Shown: piece by piece, positions 25,417 to 34,002 of the stretch
How the letters are laid out: every line of letters starts with the position of its first letter
How positions within the stretch are numbered: the first letter of the stretch is position 1
Assembly (NCBI RefSeq): GCF_900099775.1
Contig: NZ_FMTM01000006.1
Span: forward strand, 309,337 to 373,336
DNA length: 64,000 nucleotides
DNA from: Rhizobium mongolense subsp. loessense
GTDB taxonomy: Bacteria > Pseudomonadota > Alphaproteobacteria > Rhizobiales > Rhizobiaceae
Direction of reading: 5' to 3'
The notes under the pieces: generated by a model
Told to the model about the DNA's origin: nothing
The model's input: the letters and a program-made list of their open reading frames with translations, nothing else
Databases searched by the model: none
Translations under genes and position numbers: made by a program

Positions 25417-26676
25417 ATGGCCACAGAAATCCGCGTTCCAACTCTCGGTGAATCCGTCAGCGAGGCAACCGTCGGCACCTGGTTCAAGAAGGTTGGCGAC
25501 GCCATCAAGGCCGATGAGCCGATTCTCGAGCTTGAAACCGACAAGGTGACCATCGAAGTACCGGCACCGACCTCCGGCACGCTGTCTGAAATCGTTGCCC
25601 AGGCCGGCGAAACCGTGGGCCTCGGCGCTCTGCTCGGCCAGATCGCCGCAGGCGCTGCAGCCCCGGCTGCCGCTCCCGCAAAGGCTGCCGAGCCGGCCAT
25701 CGCTGCTCCCGCCCAGGCAACTGCTGCTCCGGCGGCTGCCGCTGCGGCACCGGTTGCTTCCGCCCCGGCCCCGGCTTCCGCCATGCCGGCGGCGCCGGCT
25801 GCCGCCAAGATGCTCGTTGAGAACAATCTCTCGGCCGATCAGGTCGAAGGCAGTGGCAAGCGCGGCCAGGTGCTGAAGGGTGATGTGATCGCTGCCGTCG
25901 CCAAGGGCCTTTCCGCCCCGGCTGCTGCGCCTGCCGCTCCCGCTGCTGTCCGTGGACCATCAACGGTCGAGGACGCCGGCCGCGAGGAGCGCGTGAAGAT
26001 GACGCGCCTGCGCCAGACGATTGCCAAGCGCCTCAAGGATGCGCAGAACACCGCAGCCATGCTCACCACGTACAACGAGGTGGACATGAAGGCAGTCATG
26101 GACCTGCGCGCCAAGTACAAAGATGTCTTCGAAAAGAAGCATGGCGTGAAGCTCGGCTTCATGGGCTTCTTCACCAAGGCTGTGACGCACGCCCTGAAGG
26201 AACTGCCGGCCGTCAACGCCGAGATCGATGGCACCGACATCATCTACAAGAACTACTGCCACATCGGCATGGCGGTCGGCACAGACAAGGGCCTGGTCGT
26301 TCCGATCATCCGCGATGCCGACCAGATGTCGATTGCCGAGATCGAGAAAGACCTTGGCCGTCTTGCCAAGGCAGCGCGCGACGGCACGCTCTCGATGGCC
26401 GACATGCAGGGCGGCACCTTCACGATCACCAATGGCGGCGTCTATGGCTCGCTGATGTCCTCGCCGATCCTCAATGCGCCGCAGTCGGGCATTCTCGGCA
26501 TGCACAAGATCCAGGAACGTCCCGTCGTTGTCGGCGGCCAGATCGTCATCCGTCCGATGATGTATCTGGCACTCTCCTACGATCACCGCATCGTCGACGG
26601 TAAGGAAGCCGTGACCTTCCTCGTCCGCGTCAAGGAAAGCCTGGAAGATCCGGAGCGTCTGGTTCTTGATCTCTAA
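25417..26676 (+). CDS. sucB: Dihydrolipoyllysine succinyltransferase (2-oxoglutarate dehydrogenase E2)
   Basis: E2 core of the 2-oxoglutarate dehydrogenase complex, 419 residues. The N-terminal lipoyl domain has the lipoylated lysine at residue 43 (ELETDKVTIEV). A flexible Ala/Pro linker covers about residues 80-130. The E1/E3-binding domain (AAKMLVENNLSADQVEGSG) follows. The catalytic domain ends with DHRIVDGKEAV, giving His390 and Asp394. Single lipoyl domain, as usual for SucB. A terminator follows, ending the mdh-suc unit. Confidence 0.97.
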   Translation: MATEIRVPTLGESVSEATVGTWFKKVGDAIKADEPILELETDKVTIEVPAPTSGTLSEIVAQAGETVGLGALLGQIAAGAAAPAAAPAKAAEPAIAAPAQATAAPAAAAAAPVASAPAPASAMPAAPAAAKMLVENNLSADQVEGSGKRGQVLKGDVIAAVAKGLSAPAAAPAAPAAVRGPSTVEDAGREERVKMTRLRQTIAKRLKDAQNTAAMLTTYNEVDMKAVMDLRAKYKDVFEKKHGVKLGFMGFFTKAVTHALKELPAVNAEIDGTDIIYKNYCHIGMAVGTDKGLVVPIIRDADQMSIAEIEKDLGRLAKAARDGTLSMADMQGGTFTITNGGVYGSLMSSPILNAPQSGILGMHKIQERPVVVGGQIVIRPMMYLALSYDHRIVDGKEAVTFLVRVKESLEDPERLVLDL

Positions 26677-26686
26677 GAGAATGACG

Positions 26687-26711
26687 GGGCCGCGCGAGCG
26701 GCCCTGTTTTT
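26687..26711 (+). terminator. Rho-independent terminator after sucB
   Basis: Perfect 7-bp arms GGGCCGC (26687-26693) and GCGGCCC (26698-26704) with a GCGA tetraloop, followed by TG and TTTTT (26707-26711). It lies 10 bases past the sucB stop and separates the suc genes from the secreted-protein/SDR/LysE/lpd group. Confidence 0.88.
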
Positions 26712-26729
26712 CGCGGCAAGGAGTGCCTT

Positions 26730-27287
26730 ATGGCGCGTGGAGTTCCGGCAGCGGACGGCAGTTCGCTTCTCATCGTTAGGCTGAAGTGGGCGGCGGCTGC
26801 CTTGGCGGCGCCACTTTTCCTGTGTGCGATGACGGGAGCTGCGCTTTCGGCCGAGTGCAAGCAGTCGGATGCCGTCTATGCCGATCGCGACGGCGCTTAT
26901 GAACTCCGTTTTTCGCCACTCGGTTCCGAAGCCGCTGCGGCAAGCAATCAGTTCAAGATCAATGTCTTGAAGACCTCGATCGTTCTGGACGGCTATGTGA
27001 TGCCGTCGGAGGAGCCTGATCGCGCAATCGGCATCGTCATGTTCAACTGCCCGGATGGCGATGTGACGGGTGCGGATCTCGATGCCTGCACGATATGGCA
27101 AGGGCCGGTCTACAGCGTCGGTGCCGCGGGCGAAGTGGATAATCTTCAGGCGGAGGCGGCGGGCGCTGCCGACAGGATCGTGCTGCCTGGTCTCGGTCCG
27201 GCGATCCGCGAGTCCTCGATTTGGGGCCAAGGCAAGGCGACGGTCGCGCCCTGGGATGTCCTGACCTTCAAGGAATGCGCGAAATGA
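26730..27287 (+). CDS. Secreted hypothetical protein
   Basis: No family was recognised. The 185-residue product has an N-terminal hydrophobic segment (residues 14-40, IVRLKWAAAALAAPLFLCAM) that fits a Sec signal peptide with cleavage after ALSA, and a mature part with cysteines at the start (ECKQSD), in VMFNCPDGD, in LDACTIWQG and at the end (FKECAK), which could form two disulfides. A strong AAGGAG box precedes the ATG. It overlaps the following SDR gene by 4 bases (ATGA). Confidence 0.75.
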   Translation: MARGVPAADGSSLLIVRLKWAAAALAAPLFLCAMTGAALSAECKQSDAVYADRDGAYELRFSPLGSEAAAASNQFKINVLKTSIVLDGYVMPSEEPDRAIGIVMFNCPDGDVTGADLDACTIWQGPVYSVGAAGEVDNLQAEAAGAADRIVLPGLGPAIRESSIWGQGKATVAPWDVLTFKECAK

Positions 27288-28036
27288 GTGATGCGCCTGT
27301 TCTGCTCGTGACCGGCGCAAGCCGCGGCATCGGTGCTGCCGTCTCGAGACTTGCTGCCAAACAAGGCTGGCGGGTTGCTGTGAATTATGTCTCCAACAGG
27401 GCAGCCGCGGATGCCGTCATTGAAGCGATCACGGCGCACGGCGGCGAGGCTATTGCGGTCAAAGGCGATGTCGGCAACGCCGCTGATATCACCTCGATGT
27501 TCGAAACCGTTGATCACCATTTCGGGCGGCTTGACGGGCTGGTGAATAATGCCGGTATCATCGATGCGGCTCAGCGTGTCGACGAAATGAGCGTCGAGCG
27601 CATCGAGCGGATAATGCGCGTCAACGTCACCGGCTCCATTCTCTGCGCGGCGGAGGCCATTCGCCGCATGTCGAGCAAGCATGGTGGCAAGGGCGGAGCG
27701 ATCGTCAACATCTCGTCGATGGCGGCGATCATCGGATCACCGTCGCAATATGTGGATTACGCCGCTTCGAAGGCGGCGATCGATACCTTCACGATCGGGC
27801 TCGCCCGCGAAGTCGCCGCGGATGGCATCCGGGTGAATGCGATCCGCCCGGGAATTATCGACACCGATATTCACGCCTCCGGCGGACTGCCAGACCGTGC
27901 GCGCGACATGGCGCCGAGTATTCCGATGCAGCGGCCGGGAACGGCGGAGGAGGTGGCCGATGCCGTCCTCTATCTTCTTTCTCCTGCGGCCTCCTATGTC
28001 ACGGGTGCAATCCTCAACGTCAGCGGTGGGCGGTAG
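27284..28036 (+). CDS. Short-chain dehydrogenase/reductase (SDR)
   Basis: A 250-residue classical SDR oxidoreductase using NAD(P)H. The cofactor motif TGASRGIGAAV is at about residues 9-19, NNAG follows at about residue 87, and the catalytic Ser-Tyr-Lys is given by NISSMAAIIGSPSQYVDYAASKAA. The C-terminal ILNVSGGR is typical of FabG-like SDRs, so it is often labelled 3-oxoacyl-ACP reductase or glucose dehydrogenase-like. The substrate is unknown. Translation is coupled to the preceding secreted-protein gene through a 4-base overlap. Confidence 0.92.
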   Translation: MSDAPVLLVTGASRGIGAAVSRLAAKQGWRVAVNYVSNRAAADAVIEAITAHGGEAIAVKGDVGNAADITSMFETVDHHFGRLDGLVNNAGIIDAAQRVDEMSVERIERIMRVNVTGSILCAAEAIRRMSSKHGGKGGAIVNISSMAAIIGSPSQYVDYAASKAAIDTFTIGLAREVAADGIRVNAIRPGIIDTDIHASGGLPDRARDMAPSIPMQRPGTAEEVADAVLYLLSPAASYVTGAILNVSGGR

Positions 28037-28053
28037 GTCGCAAAGGGGAAACG

Positions 28054-28692
28054 ATGCAATATCTTCTCGAATTCCTGGGCCTGATGGCCGTCTTTTCGAT
28101 CTTCATCGTCGTTCCGGGCGCCGATTTTGCAGTGATCCTTCGCCAGAGCATCGTGCATGGCCGCCGCGCCGCGATGATGACCGGCCTCGGTATGGGCCTC
28201 TCGCTGCTCTTCCACATCAGCTACACGATCTTCGGCCTCGGTCTGGTCGTGTCGAAGTCGCTGACGCTGTTTGCGATGATCAAATGGGCAGGTGTCGCCT
28301 ATCTGGTCTATCTCGGTATCAAATCCTTCCGCGAGCCCGGATTCAATGTCAGGGAAATCGAAGTCACGGAAGCCGATCGCAAGGCTGTTTCGGCGGTCAA
28401 GTGCCTCGGCATGGGCTTCATCACCAATGCGCTTAACCCAAAGCCAGTGCTCTTCTTCCTGTCGCTGTTCTCGACGCTGGTGCATCACGACACGCCGGCG
28501 CTGATCCAGTTCAGCTACGGCATCGGCATGGCATCTGCACTCGTTGCCTGGTTTGCCGGCGTCTCAATCTTCTTCACCGTCAAGCCCATCCGCGACCGCT
28601 TCATTGCCAGCGGCAAATGGTTCAACCGCATCACCGGCGCCGCATTGGTCGGCTTCGGCTTCCGCCTCGCACTCACCCGCGCGGCCGACTAA
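28054..28692 (+). CDS. LysE family exporter
   Basis: A 212-residue inner-membrane protein of the LysE/RhtB superfamily, which exports amino acids or related small molecules. The N-terminal VPGADFAVILRQSIVHGRRAAMMTGLGMGLSL is the family signature, and the FITNALNPKPVLFFLSLF loop is also conserved. Six hydrophobic segments are present. It lies 17 bases after the SDR gene and 26 bases before lpd on the same strand. Confidence 0.92.
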   Translation: MQYLLEFLGLMAVFSIFIVVPGADFAVILRQSIVHGRRAAMMTGLGMGLSLLFHISYTIFGLGLVVSKSLTLFAMIKWAGVAYLVYLGIKSFREPGFNVREIEVTEADRKAVSAVKCLGMGFITNALNPKPVLFFLSLFSTLVHHDTPALIQFSYGIGMASALVAWFAGVSIFFTVKPIRDRFIASGKWFNRITGAALVGFGFRLALTRAAD

Positions 28693-28718
28693 ACGATTAA
28701 AGCAAAGGAAAAGAAACA

Positions 28719-30125
28719 ATGTCCTATGATGTGATCATTATCGGAACCGGCCCCGGCGGCTATGTCGCCGCGATCAAGGCGGCCCAGCTCGGCCTCAAGG
28801 TTGCGGTCGTCGAAAAGCGCGCGACCTTCGGCGGCACCTGCCTTAATGTCGGATGCATTCCCTCCAAGGCGTTGCTGCATGCTTCCGAAATGTTCCATCA
28901 TGCCGGTCACGGCATGGATGCGCTCGGCATCGAAATAACGGCTCCGAAGCTCAATCTCGAAAAGATGCTGGCGCACAAGGATGCGACGGTGAAGTCGAAT
29001 GTCGACGGCGTCGCCTTCCTCTTCAAGAAGAACAAGATCGATGCCTTCCAAGGTACCGGCAAGATCGTTTCCGCCGGGAAAGTTTCCGTGACCGCCGACG
29101 ACGGCAAGGTCCAGGAGATCGAAGGTAAGAACATCGTGATAGCCACAGGCTCCGATGTTGCCGGCATCCCGGGCGTTCAAGTCGAGTTCGATGAAAAGGT
29201 GATCATCTCCTCGACCGGCGGTATTGCGCTGGAGAAAGTGCCCGAAACGATGATCGTCGTCGGTGGTGGCGTCATCGGTCTGGAACTGGGCTCTGTCTGG
29301 TCGCGCCTCGGTGCGAAGGTGACCGTTGTCGAATATCTCGACACGATCCTCGGCGGCATGGATGGCGATGTAGCCAAGCAGTTCCAGCGCATGCTCGCCA
29401 AGCAGGGCATCGAATTCAACCTCGGCGCCAAGGTCGTCGGCGTCGAGAAGGGCGGCACGGGTGCCAAGGTGACCTTCGAACCGGTCAAGGGCGGCGACAA
29501 GGTGACGCTTGAGGCGGAAGTCGTTCTCATCGCCACTGGCCGCTTGCCCTTTACGGCTGGCCTCGGCCTTGAAGAGGTGGGTGTCAAACTCGACAATCGC
29601 GGCCGCGTCGAGATCGACGGCCACTTCAAGACCAATGTCGCCGGCATTTATGCAATCGGCGATGTCGTGAAGGGTCCGATGCTGGCGCACAAAGCGGAAG
29701 ACGAAGGCGTGGCGCTTGCCGAAATACTTGCCGGCCAGGCCGGTCATGTGAATTACGACGTCATCCCGAGCGTCGTCTACACACAGCCGGAAGTCGCCTC
29801 CGTCGGCAAGACAGAGGAAGAGCTGAAGGCTGCAGGCATCGCCTATAAGGCTGGCAAGTTCCCGTTCACGGCAAATGGCCGCGCTCGCGCGATGCTCGCG
29901 ACAGACGGCTTTGTAAAGGTCCTGTCGGACAAGGCAACGGACCGCGTTCTCGGTGGTCATATCGTCGGCTTCGGTGCCGGCGAGATGATCCACGAGATTG
30001 CCGTTCTCATGGAATTCGGCGGTTCTGCCGAGGATCTCGGCCGCACCTGCCATGCTCATCCGACAATGTCGGAGGCAGTGAAGGAAGCAGCACTCGCTAC
30101 CTTCTTCAAGCCGATCCATATGTAA
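28719..30125 (+). CDS. lpdA: Dihydrolipoyl dehydrogenase (E3)
   Basis: E3 flavoprotein that reoxidises dihydrolipoamide in the 2-oxoglutarate (and other 2-oxoacid) dehydrogenase complexes. The 468-residue protein has the FAD motif GTGPGGYVAA, the redox disulfide Cys41/Cys46 in GGTCLNVGCIPSK, the NAD motif GGGVIGLELGSVW, and the C-terminal active-site HAHPTMSE with His447 and Glu452. Its position downstream of sucAB makes it the probable E3 of that complex. A terminator follows. Confidence 0.96.
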   Translation: MSYDVIIIGTGPGGYVAAIKAAQLGLKVAVVEKRATFGGTCLNVGCIPSKALLHASEMFHHAGHGMDALGIEITAPKLNLEKMLAHKDATVKSNVDGVAFLFKKNKIDAFQGTGKIVSAGKVSVTADDGKVQEIEGKNIVIATGSDVAGIPGVQVEFDEKVIISSTGGIALEKVPETMIVVGGGVIGLELGSVWSRLGAKVTVVEYLDTILGGMDGDVAKQFQRMLAKQGIEFNLGAKVVGVEKGGTGAKVTFEPVKGGDKVTLEAEVVLIATGRLPFTAGLGLEEVGVKLDNRGRVEIDGHFKTNVAGIYAIGDVVKGPMLAHKAEDEGVALAEILAGQAGHVNYDVIPSVVYTQPEVASVGKTEEELKAAGIAYKAGKFPFTANGRARAMLATDGFVKVLSDKATDRVLGGHIVGFGAGEMIHEIAVLMEFGGSAEDLGRTCHAHPTMSEAVKEAALATFFKPIHM

Positions 30126-30147
30126 ACCCCGAAGACAGAAGCTCTTC

Positions 30148-30177
30148 GCCGCGGTTCGCAAGGACCGCGGCTTTTTT
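30148..30177 (+). terminator. Rho-independent terminator of lpdA
   Basis: Perfect 8-bp arms GCCGCGGT (30148-30155) and ACCGCGGC (30164-30171) with an 8-base loop, then TTTTTT (30172-30177). It lies 22 bases past the lpdA stop. Confidence 0.92.
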
Positions 30178-30305
30178 AATGGGCCTTCGACAGAAGCCTC
30201 CGCCTTCCTGGTCTGAACCGCGATTAAGTGATTGCTTCGGTCCCGCAAGCACGGGCAGCAGGATAGAGCTGGAAATGAAGAATATTCCCGCGTTTTACGC
30301 GTACT

Positions 30306-31382
30306 TTAATTCACTTGCGTGACGGTGAAGCCCTGTTTGCGCAGAAGTTCGATGACTCCGCCGTCGCCTGGCAGATGCAGGGCCCCGACGGCCATGAAGA
30401 CGTTGCCGCTGGCGAGAATCGGAGCTGCGCGCTCGGCCATTATTTTATTGCGGTCGAGGATGATGCGCTGCTCGAAGCTGGCGTAATCGCTTTCCTCGTC
30501 CTTGCCGTCCGGCGAAACTGTTTTCAGCATCGGTATGGTCATGCCGATGTCGCCGGAGACATAGAGGTCGGTCATCGTTTCCACGACGTCGTTCATCTTG
30601 GAGCCGAGCTCCAGGGTTTCGATCAGTGACTTCAGATGAAATTCTACCGGAAGTTCGGCCATTGCCTGCAGTTGTTCGGCAAGCGTTTCGAGCCCGCGCA
30701 CCTGCTTGCCTTCGGCGGCTGCGTCGGCTGCGATCTTCTGATCGAGAAAGGGAACACCCTTCGCCTTGCGGGAAATCTCGCAGGCAGGGAGCGCGACGGC
30801 GCTCGCAATCATCCAGGGTCGCATGCGTGAAACGGCGGAGAGCGGAATGCCGCGTCGCTTGAGGCCAGCACCGAGACGGGCGTAATCCTCGCGCGACAGG
30901 AGTTTTTCGATCGTCGTCCCATCGGTGAACATGGTGAGATCCGGCCGGGCGAGGAGAGCGGCGGCCGCCTTCTTCTCACTCAGGATCTCATCGGATTCGA
31001 TGACGATCGTATCGGCGCCATCACGAGCGGCCTGGGCGTAGAGCGGCAGGTTCAGCACGCGCGGATCAGTAACATGCATGCTGCCAAGCAGCCACGAGGT
31101 CCTCAGGCCGGGCTTTTCGATCTTCCAGAAAATGCCTTTGCCGTTCGGCGTCGCATCCGCTTCCTTGACGACTTCTGCATAGCGGGCAGGATCGTTCTGC
31201 TGCAGCTCGGTCATCAGGTTCTTGCCGGTGCAAGTATCGTCGGCAGCCTGCGCCGAAGACACCGCAAGGAGCACGGCGAGAAGGGCGGCGGCAAGCAGCA
31301 TGTGGAAGGCTGCAATCAGCCAGAGCAACATATTGCCAGGTGTCGCAACGCGCAGACTACGCTGGCCGATGGTGATCGTCAT
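30306..31382 (-). CDS. TraB/GumN family protein
   Basis: A 358-residue TraB/GumN (PrgY-like) family protein. The N-terminus has a hydrophobic segment (about residues 18-45, ending SAQA) that could be a signal anchor. The family features are SWLLGSMHVTDPRV, IVIESDEILSEKKAAA, and the C-terminal VFMAVGALHLPGDGGVIELL with GxLH conserved. TraB/GumN proteins resemble metalloproteases (Tiki-like) but most bacterial members are uncharacterised. It is convergent with lpdA and follows xerC on the minus strand. Confidence 0.88.
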   Translation of the reverse strand: MTITIGQRSLRVATPGNMLLWLIAAFHMLLAAALLAVLLAVSSAQAADDTCTGKNLMTELQQNDPARYAEVVKEADATPNGKGIFWKIEKPGLRTSWLLGSMHVTDPRVLNLPLYAQAARDGADTIVIESDEILSEKKAAAALLARPDLTMFTDGTTIEKLLSREDYARLGAGLKRRGIPLSAVSRMRPWMIASAVALPACEISRKAKGVPFLDQKIAADAAAEGKQVRGLETLAEQLQAMAELPVEFHLKSLIETLELGSKMNDVVETMTDLYVSGDIGMTIPMLKTVSPDGKDEESDYASFEQRIILDRNKIMAERAAPILASGNVFMAVGALHLPGDGGVIELLRKQGFTVTQVN

Positions 31383-31468
31383 GATGATGTTCCGGTCACA
31401 ATGTATGAGAGCTCATGCTCTACGCCTTGCATGCGCATATTGCCTTAAGAGAATACGTTAACAAAAGA

Positions 31469-32404
31469 TTACGCCCTCGGATGGGCACGGTCGTAAACTT
31501 CCAGCAAACGCGATGAATCGACACCGGTATAGACCTGGGTCGTCGACAGGCTTGCGTGACCGAGCAGTTCCTGGATCGTCCTCAGATCGCCGCCGCCTGC
31601 CAGCAGATGGGTTGCAAAAGAATGCCGCAGCGCATGCGGTGTTGCCGTTTCAGGCAATCCGAAGGCGCTGCGCATCCGCTGCATTGTGCGCTGGATGATT
31701 GCAGCCTGGAGCTTGCCGCCGCGAGCGCCGCGGAAGAGCGGTTCTCCTTTTTCCAGATGGTACGGGCAGAGAGAGCGGTATTTCTCAACCGCTTCAAGAA
31801 CAACCGGCAGCAGCGGAACAAGGCGCGTCTTGTTGCCCTTGCCGGTGATGCGCAGTGTCGTGGCGCCTGCATGCAAGCTGTCCACAGTCAGGTCAAGTGC
31901 CTCGGCAATGCGCAGACCGCAGCCATAGAGGAGTGTGAAAACGGCCGCATCGCGCGCAGCGATCCATGGTTCCTCGTGAAGCTGTGCCTCGTCGCTGGCG
32001 ACATTGATCGCCTGCTTGTCGGAGAGTGGTTTCGGCAGCGATTTCGGCTGTTTCGGTGATCGAACGGCTCCTGCTCCGGCGGCGTTCACCAAACCTTTTT
32101 TTTCCAGATATCGCAGCAGCGACCGAAGACCGGCCAGATTGCGGCCAAGCGATCGCGCCCCGGAACCTTCTTTCCGGCGGGCGGCCAGGAAGCTGCGGAA
32201 ATCGGCCGGGCGAAGAGATTCAATGTCCTTCAACGTCGCCGGGCCGCCGATATGGCCGGTCAGAAAGATGAGGAACTGGCGGCTGTCGCGCTCGTAGGCG
32301 TCGAGCGTGTGTTCAGAAAGGCGCCGCTCGCGCTCGAGATTTTCAAGCCAGGCGCTGCGCTCCGCCATCAGGCGCGGGTCGGCGATAATCAGGAGTTCGT
32401 TCAC
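31469..32404 (-). CDS. xerC: Tyrosine recombinase XerC
   Basis: Site-specific tyrosine recombinase that resolves chromosome dimers at dif with its partner XerD. The N-terminal SAM-like core-binding domain (LSEHTLDAYERDSRQFLIFL) is followed by the catalytic domain, with the catalytic arginine in YGCGLRIAEALDL, the HALRHSFATHLL motif, LGHASLSTTQVY and the tyrosine nucleophile in TQVYTGVD. The GTG at 32404 gives 311 residues, close to rhizobial XerC; a TTG at 32482 would give 337. XerC is preferred over XerD from position near priA, but the two are hard to tell apart by eye. Confidence 0.88.
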   Translation of the reverse strand: MNELLIIADPRLMAERSAWLENLERERRLSEHTLDAYERDSRQFLIFLTGHIGGPATLKDIESLRPADFRSFLAARRKEGSGARSLGRNLAGLRSLLRYLEKKGLVNAAGAGAVRSPKQPKSLPKPLSDKQAINVASDEAQLHEEPWIAARDAAVFTLLYGCGLRIAEALDLTVDSLHAGATTLRITGKGNKTRLVPLLPVVLEAVEKYRSLCPYHLEKGEPLFRGARGGKLQAAIIQRTMQRMRSAFGLPETATPHALRHSFATHLLAGGGDLRTIQELLGHASLSTTQVYTGVDSSRLLEVYDRAHPRA

Positions 32405-32545
32405 TGGCGCGGGCCTTGATTTTGTTCTTGCCTTCGCCAAGTTTGAAGGAGGGACCGTTAGGGAATTGCTAATATCGGCCAAGCTCTTGTCATGCTTCCA
32501 TCATAATAGGTTGCGATAGCTGTTCCGAACGAAACAGGACTTTGC

Positions 32546-33493
32546 ATGGCACGGCGCCAATCCACGACGGCTTTCGGACAGCTCGCGGAAGCGATCGCTC
32601 TGGTTTCCCACGGCAACCCCGGACACATCGTTGATACCCTGATCGAAGAGCGCGGCCAGCGCATCGTCCGCCACCCGCTTTGGCCGGTGATGCGGCCCTT
32701 TCTCTATGCGCTTTTGCGCTACAACAAGGCGCTTCAGTTCGCCAACGACGTAGCGAACATGCCGGGCTTCCAGTGCTTCGAATATATGAGCAACCTGCTG
32801 ACGCTGGATATCGCGGTTAGAAATGCCGAGCGGATCCCTGCTACCGGCGGCTTCATTCTCGTCAGCAATCATCCGACCGGCATTGCTGATGGTGTTGCAG
32901 TTTTCGACCTCCTGAAGAACCGCCGCCCGGACATGATGTTCTTTGCCAACCGGGACGCGGTGCGTGTCAATCCGCGTTTTGCGGAAATGGTCATCCCCGT
33001 GGAATGGCGGGACGAATACAAGACGAAACTCAAGACCCGTGAGACGCTGCAGCTTACGAACCACGCCGTGAAGGAAGGAAAGGCAACTGTATTGTTTCCC
33101 TCGGGCCGTATCGCCTATTGGGCGAACGGCCGGTTGAATGAAAGGCCGTGGAAAAACTCTGCCGTCGGCCTTGCCCGCAAATACAATCTGCCGATCTTGC
33201 CAGTGCACATGACCGCGCGCAACTCCGGGCTTTTCTACTGGTTTGCAAAGTGGTCGACCGAACTGCGCGACATGACGGTGTTTCACGAACTTCTCAACAA
33301 GCGCGGCGATCGTTTTGATTTCATCATCGGCAATCTCGTACCGGTGGGGCATCTGGACGGCGACATAAACGAAGTGACCAAGGCGCTTGAAAAACACACA
33401 CTACATGATCTGCGCGCCGACAGCGATGCACGGTTCCTGCCACTTATGCAGCCGCGCGCACCGGAGATAGTGGCGGCCCATTCATTTCGTTGA
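32546..33493 (+). CDS. Phospholipid/glycerol acyltransferase family protein
   Basis: A 315-residue PlsC-like acyltransferase. The catalytic HxxxxxD-type block is NHPTGIADG (about residues 109-117), and the acceptor-binding FPSGRIAYWANGRLNERPW segment corresponds to the later PlsC motifs. This form resembles the COG3176/lyso-ornithine-lipid acyltransferase group more than the classical PlsC with HX4D, so an ornithine-lipid or lysophospholipid role is possible. No hydrophobic helix is obvious, so membrane association would be peripheral. It is divergent from xerC. Confidence 0.8.
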   Translation: MARRQSTTAFGQLAEAIALVSHGNPGHIVDTLIEERGQRIVRHPLWPVMRPFLYALLRYNKALQFANDVANMPGFQCFEYMSNLLTLDIAVRNAERIPATGGFILVSNHPTGIADGVAVFDLLKNRRPDMMFFANRDAVRVNPRFAEMVIPVEWRDEYKTKLKTRETLQLTNHAVKEGKATVLFPSGRIAYWANGRLNERPWKNSAVGLARKYNLPILPVHMTARNSGLFYWFAKWSTELRDMTVFHELLNKRGDRFDFIIGNLVPVGHLDGDINEVTKALEKHTLHDLRADSDARFLPLMQPRAPEIVAAHSFR

Positions 33494-34002
33494 GCGGATA
33501 GGTTAAAGCGAAGCATGCCGCTCCGCCCGATGTTCGCCCAGAACGAAAGGTCGCTGCGATCTATCCGCATGGATCTTTCGGATCAATCTTTTCGTCGGCG
33601 AAAAACGGCGTCGGAAAAGGCACGCTTCGGCGTGCTATCGATGGATGGCGCTACTTTCATGGATTGAGGCCGATGATCGTCGCCGCTACGCACTCCATGT
33701 CTGGCGGTCACGGCAACCATGCCGGACGGGGACGGAAGCAATCTGGCGGCTTTTGGCATCATTGGTGCATACGGGAAGATACCGTGGATCTCGACCGTGC
33801 CGATTGCTTCGGCGCAGGTGGTGCCAAGCGGATTGTGCCGGGGAGTTTCTTGGCGCCGCTGTCCAGGCGTGATGCGGCATGCGGCAGGACCGCTTACATG
33901 GTGGATCGAGGGGACGCGGTTGACCGGCGTCATCGATGAGGACAAGTATGCGATGTTCTCGCAGGTTTTCTTTTTGCTCTAGAGCGGGCATGTTCACGCC
34001 CG
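33494..34002. other. 509-base stretch without a supported gene, upstream of priA
   Basis: Short open frames occur on both strands (for example 33719-33982 plus and 33583-33945 minus) but none has a ribosome-binding site, a recognised family or a coherent protein composition. A small inverted repeat CGGGC/GCCCG brackets 33986-34000 just before the priA ATG. It probably contains the priA promoter and may include decayed coding sequence. Confidence 0.5.

Noticed and set aside
28689..30248. 519-codon frame antisense to lpdA
   Set aside because: Mirror of a highly conserved enzyme gene; no ribosome-binding site or family.
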